Of a DNA stretch of 64,000 nucleotides, positions 58,840 through 64,000 are shown piece by piece. Origin of the DNA: Cannabis sativa (lineage: Eukaryota; Streptophyta; Magnoliopsida; Rosales; Cannabaceae). A program made the position numbers and the translations under genes. How positions within the stretch are numbered: position 1 is the first letter of the stretch; each line of letters begins with the position of its first letter. Below the pieces are notes generated by a model. The model had not been told where the DNA came from. It saw only the letters and a program-made list of their open reading frames with translations, and ran no database searches. The DNA lies in assembly GCF_029168945.1 (NCBI RefSeq), contig NC_083602.1, positions 88,236,027 through 88,300,026 on the forward strand. Reading direction: 5' to 3'.

Positions 58840-61430
58840 ATCCGTCTTTCACCGTCGAACCTAGAAATGTCAGGCTGAAATTGACTACTGACGATTTTAA
58901 TCCATTTGGGAACATAAGCAACTCTTATAGTCTGTGGCAAGTTATTTGTGTCCCATATAATTTGCCACCCTGAAAGTGCATAAGTTCTGAAAACTAATTC
59001 AATAAAAAAAGAAATAAAATGTGAAATTCTTGAGTAGTCTACTTCCTTTCGAATGATGAATCCCCTGCTTAACTTTTTTTTAAACTTAATTAAAGTAAAG
59101 AAATGCCTTAGAATTCAATTCAATTCATAAAAGATTTACTTGTCTATGTATCTTTCTATTCAATCTTTTAGGTCCCTACTTTGCCTCGACGGTTATGTCA
59201 CAACGTCCTTAAAGCCTATATGCGATGAATAAACTCCGACAACCATAACATATTTGCTTATTTGGACAGAAACATAATTTTATTTTTTTCTAAACGAAAA
59301 GGAATGGTTAATTACACATAACATAAAGAAATAAGTCTTTTTCTTTTCACGAGGTATAACTATAAAATTGATTCCAGGTTCATCATCTCCTGGAATAGAC
59401 ATGGATGTGTTTATGAGACCGTTAATTGATGAACTGAAACAGTTATAGGAGACAGGTTTTCAAGCCCTAGATGCCTACAACGATACTGTATTTTCAATGC
59501 ATGCGACAATATTATGAATAATAAATGATTTTCCTACTTATGCTCTAATGTCTTGTTGGAGCACGAATGGGTACATGACATGTCCCACTTGCAATGAATA
59601 CATTCCTTCCACTGGCCTAAATAGTAAGATCGGATATGTTTGCCACAGATATTTTCTCAAATGAATTATCCAAGAAGGAAAAGCAAAAAATACAACGGGA
59701 AACCTGAGAAGAGAGCACCACCTTCTGTATTGATGGGGTGATATTTTAAATCAATTGGACCGAACAAATATAATAGAATAAAACTATGCTCAAAAATTTA
59801 ATTTCGTTTGCCTGGAAAACACAAACAGTTTAGGGGTGTGAAACAGAAACGTTCTGTTGAAGAGCTAAATTGGTAAAAAAAAAAAAGTATAATTTTTGAG
59901 CTAATGTACTGGAAGAATTTGTCCTTATGACATAATCTCGATGTAATGCACATTGAGAAAAATATGTGTGATAGCTTACTAGGTACTCTTCTAAGTATCG
60001 ATGGGAAGTCAAATGATACCGAGAAGGCGATAATGGATTTGTAAGACTTCTAAATCGACGTGAGTTGTTGTTGTATGAAGACCAAAATGGGAAGTGGAAA
60101 AAGCATTCAGCTAGTTACACACTTAATTTTCAAGAACGAATTAAATTTATGAATTTTATAAAGTCTATACGATTTCTAGACAATTTTGTTGCAAACTTAC
60201 ACAAAAATATAAACTTGGATACCGGTAAGATTTTCGGGCTCAAATCTCATGATTGTCATGTATTGTTACAATATTTAATGCCGGCAGGTATCCGTAAGTA
60301 CTTGAAAAAAGAAATCTGGGACACAATCCTTGAGTTGTATGTGTATTTCAAACAATTATGTTCAAAAATAGTTAATGTTTTTAATTTGGAAAATATGCAA
60401 ATAAATATTCTAACTATTTTGTGCAAGTTAAAAACTATTTTCCCACGAGCTTTCTTTGACATAATGGTTCATGTAGTTATGCATCTCCTTAAAGAAGTCA
60501 TACTAGGTGGACCAGTGCAGTACAGGTGGATGTATCTCATCAAGCGGTCAATGTCTGTGTACAAGCAATATGTCAGGAATCGTTCTCGTCTTGAAGGCTC
60601 TATTGCTGAATCTTTTGTGGTTAATGAGGCATTAACGTTTTGTTCTATGTAATTTTAAGAAGTAGAACCTCAATTCAACCGTCCTGAACGGAACAATGAA
60701 ATCATCCCAAACATGCCAAATCGACAATTTTTTGTATTCGAGCATGTTGGCCGACCACTGGGTATGAGGACAGTTGACACATTACCATGATAAACTAGCA
60801 TAAGGTAGAGTGGTACATATTGAACAACTGCACAGAGATTGAGTCATATATCAATTAGTGAGTATACATTCTATTAAAGTCAATAATAATGTTTGACTTC
60901 ACCTCAAAAATCCTTAACTTACCACGTGCGTTATGATGTAGTGAGCGCACAAGGAGCTTCTTCAAGCGAAGGGTGTGTAAGTAATATTGAAAATGTGCAA
61001 GAGAATGAGTTTCTTGGATGGTTTAAAACTCAAGTAAACATTGTTGCCTCTAAATATTCATGATCTTGTTCACCTTAACTCTTAAATTTTCCTTAATATC
61101 TGTTATCTTTTCTGAATTGTAGATTAATAAAATACGGTTGAACAACTATGTTGTAGTATCAGATGAGTTGTATACTATTGCGAACCCAGCAAATCCAACA
61201 ATTTATTTTTATTCTGGGTGCATAGTGAACGATATTAAATTTTTAGTTAAGGACAGGGATGATAACTGCAAAATACAAAGTAGCGATGTTATAGTGTTTA
61301 GTGAAGATGGACAAAAATTTTATGGTACACTTAAAAAAATTATAGTGTTGACTTATTTAAAGGACAACAATGTTTTCTTATTTATGTGTTGACTTATTTA
61401 AAGGACTGCAATGTTTTCTTATTTATGTGT
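58840..61430 (+). pseudogene. decayed CACTA TnpD transposase (Transposase_21, DUF4218, DUF4216)
   Basis: It starts with the Tnp2 pattern EPRNVRLKLTTDDFNPFGNI then SNSYSLWQVICVPYNLPP, which stops at 58977. The next part resumes at about 59355 (IPGSSSPGIDMDVFMRPLID; WSTNGYMTCPTCNEYIPST). Then HNLDVMHIEKNMCDSLLGTL (about 59930), and DUF4218 in an open frame at 60065-60652 (LKTIFPRAFFDIMVHVVMHL; GGPVQYRWMYLIKRSMSVYK). A DUF4216 portion follows at 61138-61392 (GCIVNDIKFLVKDRDDN; DGQKFYGTLKKIIVL). Stops and frame changes are frequent, and no CACTA termini were found. It is an older family than copies A and B. Confidence 0.85.
61345..61426. repeat. 41-bp tandem duplication at the end of the CACTA pseudogene
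   Basis: GTGTTGACTTATTTAAAGGA at 61345 recurs at 61386 with two or so differences over 41 bases. It lies exactly where the DUF4216 reading frame ends. Confidence 0.9.
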
Positions 61431-61489
61431 AAGTGATTTGATGATAATATGAGTAGAATAAATAGTGATGGTATTTTCAAATTGAATCT

Positions 61490-62345
61490 CTACTAAAGAT
61501 CAATTTTCAAAAATATGGGCTCATCTCAATGAAAACATTTGTCATATTTATTCGATTGACTTGGAGACCACTTATCATGTCCTTTGGGATTGTCGCAATC
61601 TCGATCTAGTGAGGAAACTTTGCAAGTTTAAGCTTGAAAACTTAAGTGGTATGGTTAGTGATATTTTTGGTTTCATTTGTAATATAATTCAACCTCTTCC
61701 TAGCTATGATATTGAGTTAATCCTAATCACTTGGTAGTGTATCTAGTTCTATCAAAATAAGTAAATTCATGAAAATACCATTATCCCTACAGAGTTTCAC
61801 TCCACCTCTAATTGATTTGTTTGATCAAAGAGCGTCGATGGTAGTGTCTCCGTGAGGGATTTGTTAAAGTGAACACTAATGCTTCTATTGATCTCTCGAA
61901 TGGCATTTGTGGTTTGGGCATGGTGGCTCGAGACTTTCATGGGGTATTTTTGGATAGTGCAATTTAAAAATTACAAGAAAATTTCAATTAGATATGGAAG
62001 AAGCTGTTGCGATACGTCATGATGTCAATCAATGCAATTTTTTTGGCTTCACAACATTCAGCGTGAATTTGATTGCAAAGGTTTGGCTGATAATTAAGAA
62101 TTCTTTCAATTTAGATTCATTTTTGGGGTTGATCCTTTCACATATCAAAGCATCATGTAAAAAAAATTATATTGTGAGCTTAATTTTTTGTCCCAGAACT
62201 ATTAATATTGTTGTTGATACTCTTACTAAGTTTACTTTATTAACACTGTAAGCACAGTCTAGTGGGCTAAATATCTTCATTGTATTAGAAATATTATTTT
62301 GGTTGATGCCATTTATCAATGTATCTCCTAATCATCGGGCTCATA
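61490..62345 (+). pseudogene. LINE 3' remnant (zinc-binding RT segment and RNase H)
   Basis: It reads DLETTYHVLWDCRNLDLVRK (zf-RVT type), a spacer, then FVKVNTNASIDLSNGICGLG with MVARDFHGVFLDSA (RNase H type), and later DMEEAVAIRHDVNQCNFFGF in another frame. Several stops and shifts are present. It abuts the CACTA pseudogene. Confidence 0.7.
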
Positions 62346-62471
62346 TTGACTTCTTTGTTCTTTAGTAGTGATTTTTAATTAAAATTAATTATAAATAAAA
62401 AAATTATTAATTATGTTATAGTTTTCAAAATTTAATTTAAACCATTTAATTAGATTTATGGATATAAATTA

Positions 62472-62700
62472 TGGGATATGATTTTGTCCCGTGATTGTAC
62501 TTTCACGGAATGCATTCCGTGATATACGACAACCGTTAGATGAGGGACTTATTTGATCTGACGGTTGAGATTGACCTAGGGGTAATTAGGGTTAAAAAGT
62601 AGAAACGTACTCTGACACTCATTTAATGTACCCCGAGACCCAACTAATGTACCACGGAATACATTCCGTGAAAGTACATCACGGGACAAAATCGTATCCC
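62472..62700. mobile_element. Mutator-type MITE, 229 bp
   Basis: The left arm GGGATATGATTTTGTCCCGT, then GTACTTTCACGGAATGCATT, is the near-inverse of the right arm. The 9-bp duplication TATAAATTA flanks it (62463-62471 and 62701-62709). Each arm also contains the self-complementary CACGGAATGCATTCCGTG (or a one-base variant). Confidence 0.9.
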
Positions 62701-62709
62701 TATAAATTA

Positions 62710-64000
62710 TTATTCCTAGATAAAAAAATACTCCCTATTGTCTAAGTCAAAATAAAAATATAAATATAAAAATATATAATTATACAATATATAAATACAT
62801 CAAATAATGCAGGCAAGCTATTAAATGCAAAAGATGGATATATTAAATCGAAATTAAATGGTCGGAATGCAAGCCCTGACAGTTGTAAAGTACTATACTT
62901 CTATGGTATATATATAGTATAAAGTTCAATTGTCATTTTTATTATTATTATTATTATTATTTTGAACAAAAAATTGAATGCTTTTATTAAAATATATGTA
63001 ATTATATTGTGATATAGGATTATGAACTAATTAAGTTCATTTACTTATAATTAGCGTTAATTAAGCTAAACTTGTCTGTTAATTACGTTATGTAACACAA
63101 CATTTGGTGGGTATATAATTCTTACTAATGTGATTATTAATTAGTTTGGTGTATTCTATATACAACAACTCTTATAGTAATAATATTAATATATATTAAG
63201 ATATGAATAATAATAATATTTTATATACGTATATATATAATATTTATATATCTATTATTTATCTACCACCCTTCACTAACTTAAATGTTGGTAACTATAT
63301 TGGGTAACCTACTAACTGTGAACTATAAAATACATCCACTACTCCCCAAATAACGAAAATTATAAACTTTAAAAAATAATTAAGAAAGGGAGCATTGCTA
63401 TTATTAACAATAATAATAATATTATTATGAGAAGGTACTGTTTTACACGTGCTTAATTAATTATCATACTTTATATAATGATGTATATAATTTAAATTAA
63501 ATATAAAAAGTTTCTAATTTGAATTGTACTAATAAATTGTGATTTTAGCTACATTTCTTTAGAGAGAAGTCAGTATTATTCAAGTAAAATTATATATGAG
63601 TATGATAAAGAATCGGAAACATAATATATATATTATATATTTATTTAAGGTATACACACTACTCTTCTTATTAAGAGATATTTTACCAAATGTTTCTCGA
63701 GCTAAATCTATGATCAATTTTAGTTTTAACACCATGTACATGCACTTAAGATATTTATTTTCTTTACCACACTTCGAAATTCTAACTGCTGATTAATTAT
63801 TTTTCATAATACTTATGAAGTTGAGTCTTGCTATGAGTTACTTAGATCCAGGTCGAAGACGGATTAGGCCCGTACTTAGGACCTATCCAGTTTATTATGA
63901 ACCTAAAAAATATTTTTTTCTTTTAAAAATATACATATTTTTCAAAAAATTTCATAAAATACTATACATTTAAAATAAATTATCTAATAATTTTTATTTT
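62710..64000. other. AT-rich intergenic stretch to the window end
   Basis: An ATT trinucleotide run at about 62938-62962 and several TA tracts. The 66-codon ORF at 63596 has no recognisable family. Confidence 0.45.

Noticed and set aside
1..64000. tRNA, rRNA or known small RNA genes
   Set aside because: I looked for the T-loop GGTTCGAATCC-type words with a matching acceptor stem and for conserved rRNA words and saw none. A tRNA-scan would be decisive.

Overview
The window is AT-rich nuclear DNA of a dicot plant. The evidence is two intronless EXO70 exocyst genes of the plant-expanded type, plant-type CACTA elements, plant LINE remnants, a TRIM, a solo LTR with plant-style termini, and many MITEs. 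I cannot fix the species from sequence alone. A Cannabaceae-like or other rosid genome is a guess, not a result. There are no bacterial operons, no CRISPR array, and no rRNA or tRNA gene that I could find.

Only two intact protein genes stand out: EXO70H-like genes at 28139..30004 (621 aa) and 37195..38922 (575 aa). They are tandem paralogs on the + strand, each a single uninterrupted ORF. Each has a TATA box about 140-220 bases before the ATG and a pair of W-box cores (TTGACC/GGTCAA) upstream of that. They should encode alternative Exo70 subunits of the exocyst, which tethers secretory vesicles to the plasma membrane. A 909-bp CACTA derivative (34645..35553) and several MITEs lie between them. 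An exon fragment of the spliceosomal gene SF3B2 lies just downstream of the second gene (39272..39363, minus).

The rest is mobile DNA at various stages of decay. Two related CACTA elements lie in opposite orientation on either side of the EXO70 pair: A at 4072..11100 with TSD CAA, and B at 41524..47324 with TSD GTC. Both carry a multi-exon gene with a Transposase_24-like part and a C-terminal Ulp1-type cysteine protease. Copy A also keeps the C-terminal half of a TnpD-like transposase (DUF4218 and DUF4216), but neither copy has the catalytic Tnp2 (Transposase_21) part. Copy A has several frameshifts and a nonsense codon where copy B reads through. Both contain an unexplained internal direct repeat of about 190 bp with the 12-bp palindrome CCGAAATTTCGG.

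Other resolved insertions: a solo LTR with TSD AATTT (16665..18557) inside a 5'-truncated minus-strand LINE (16230..20885); Mutator-type MITEs with 9-bp TSDs at 21391..21984, 33271..33635 and 62472..62700; a 381-bp MITE at 13541..13921; a TRIM (52201..~53073) split by a 339-bp CACTA MITE with TSD AAC (52504..52842); a polyadenylated retroposed unit with a 12-bp TSD (50212..51694) that carries an internal reverse-oriented foreign segment; two Helitron-like 3' ends (3452 and 55675); and a decayed third CACTA transposase (about 58840..61430) followed by a LINE tail. The remaining AT-rich stretches show nothing I can name.
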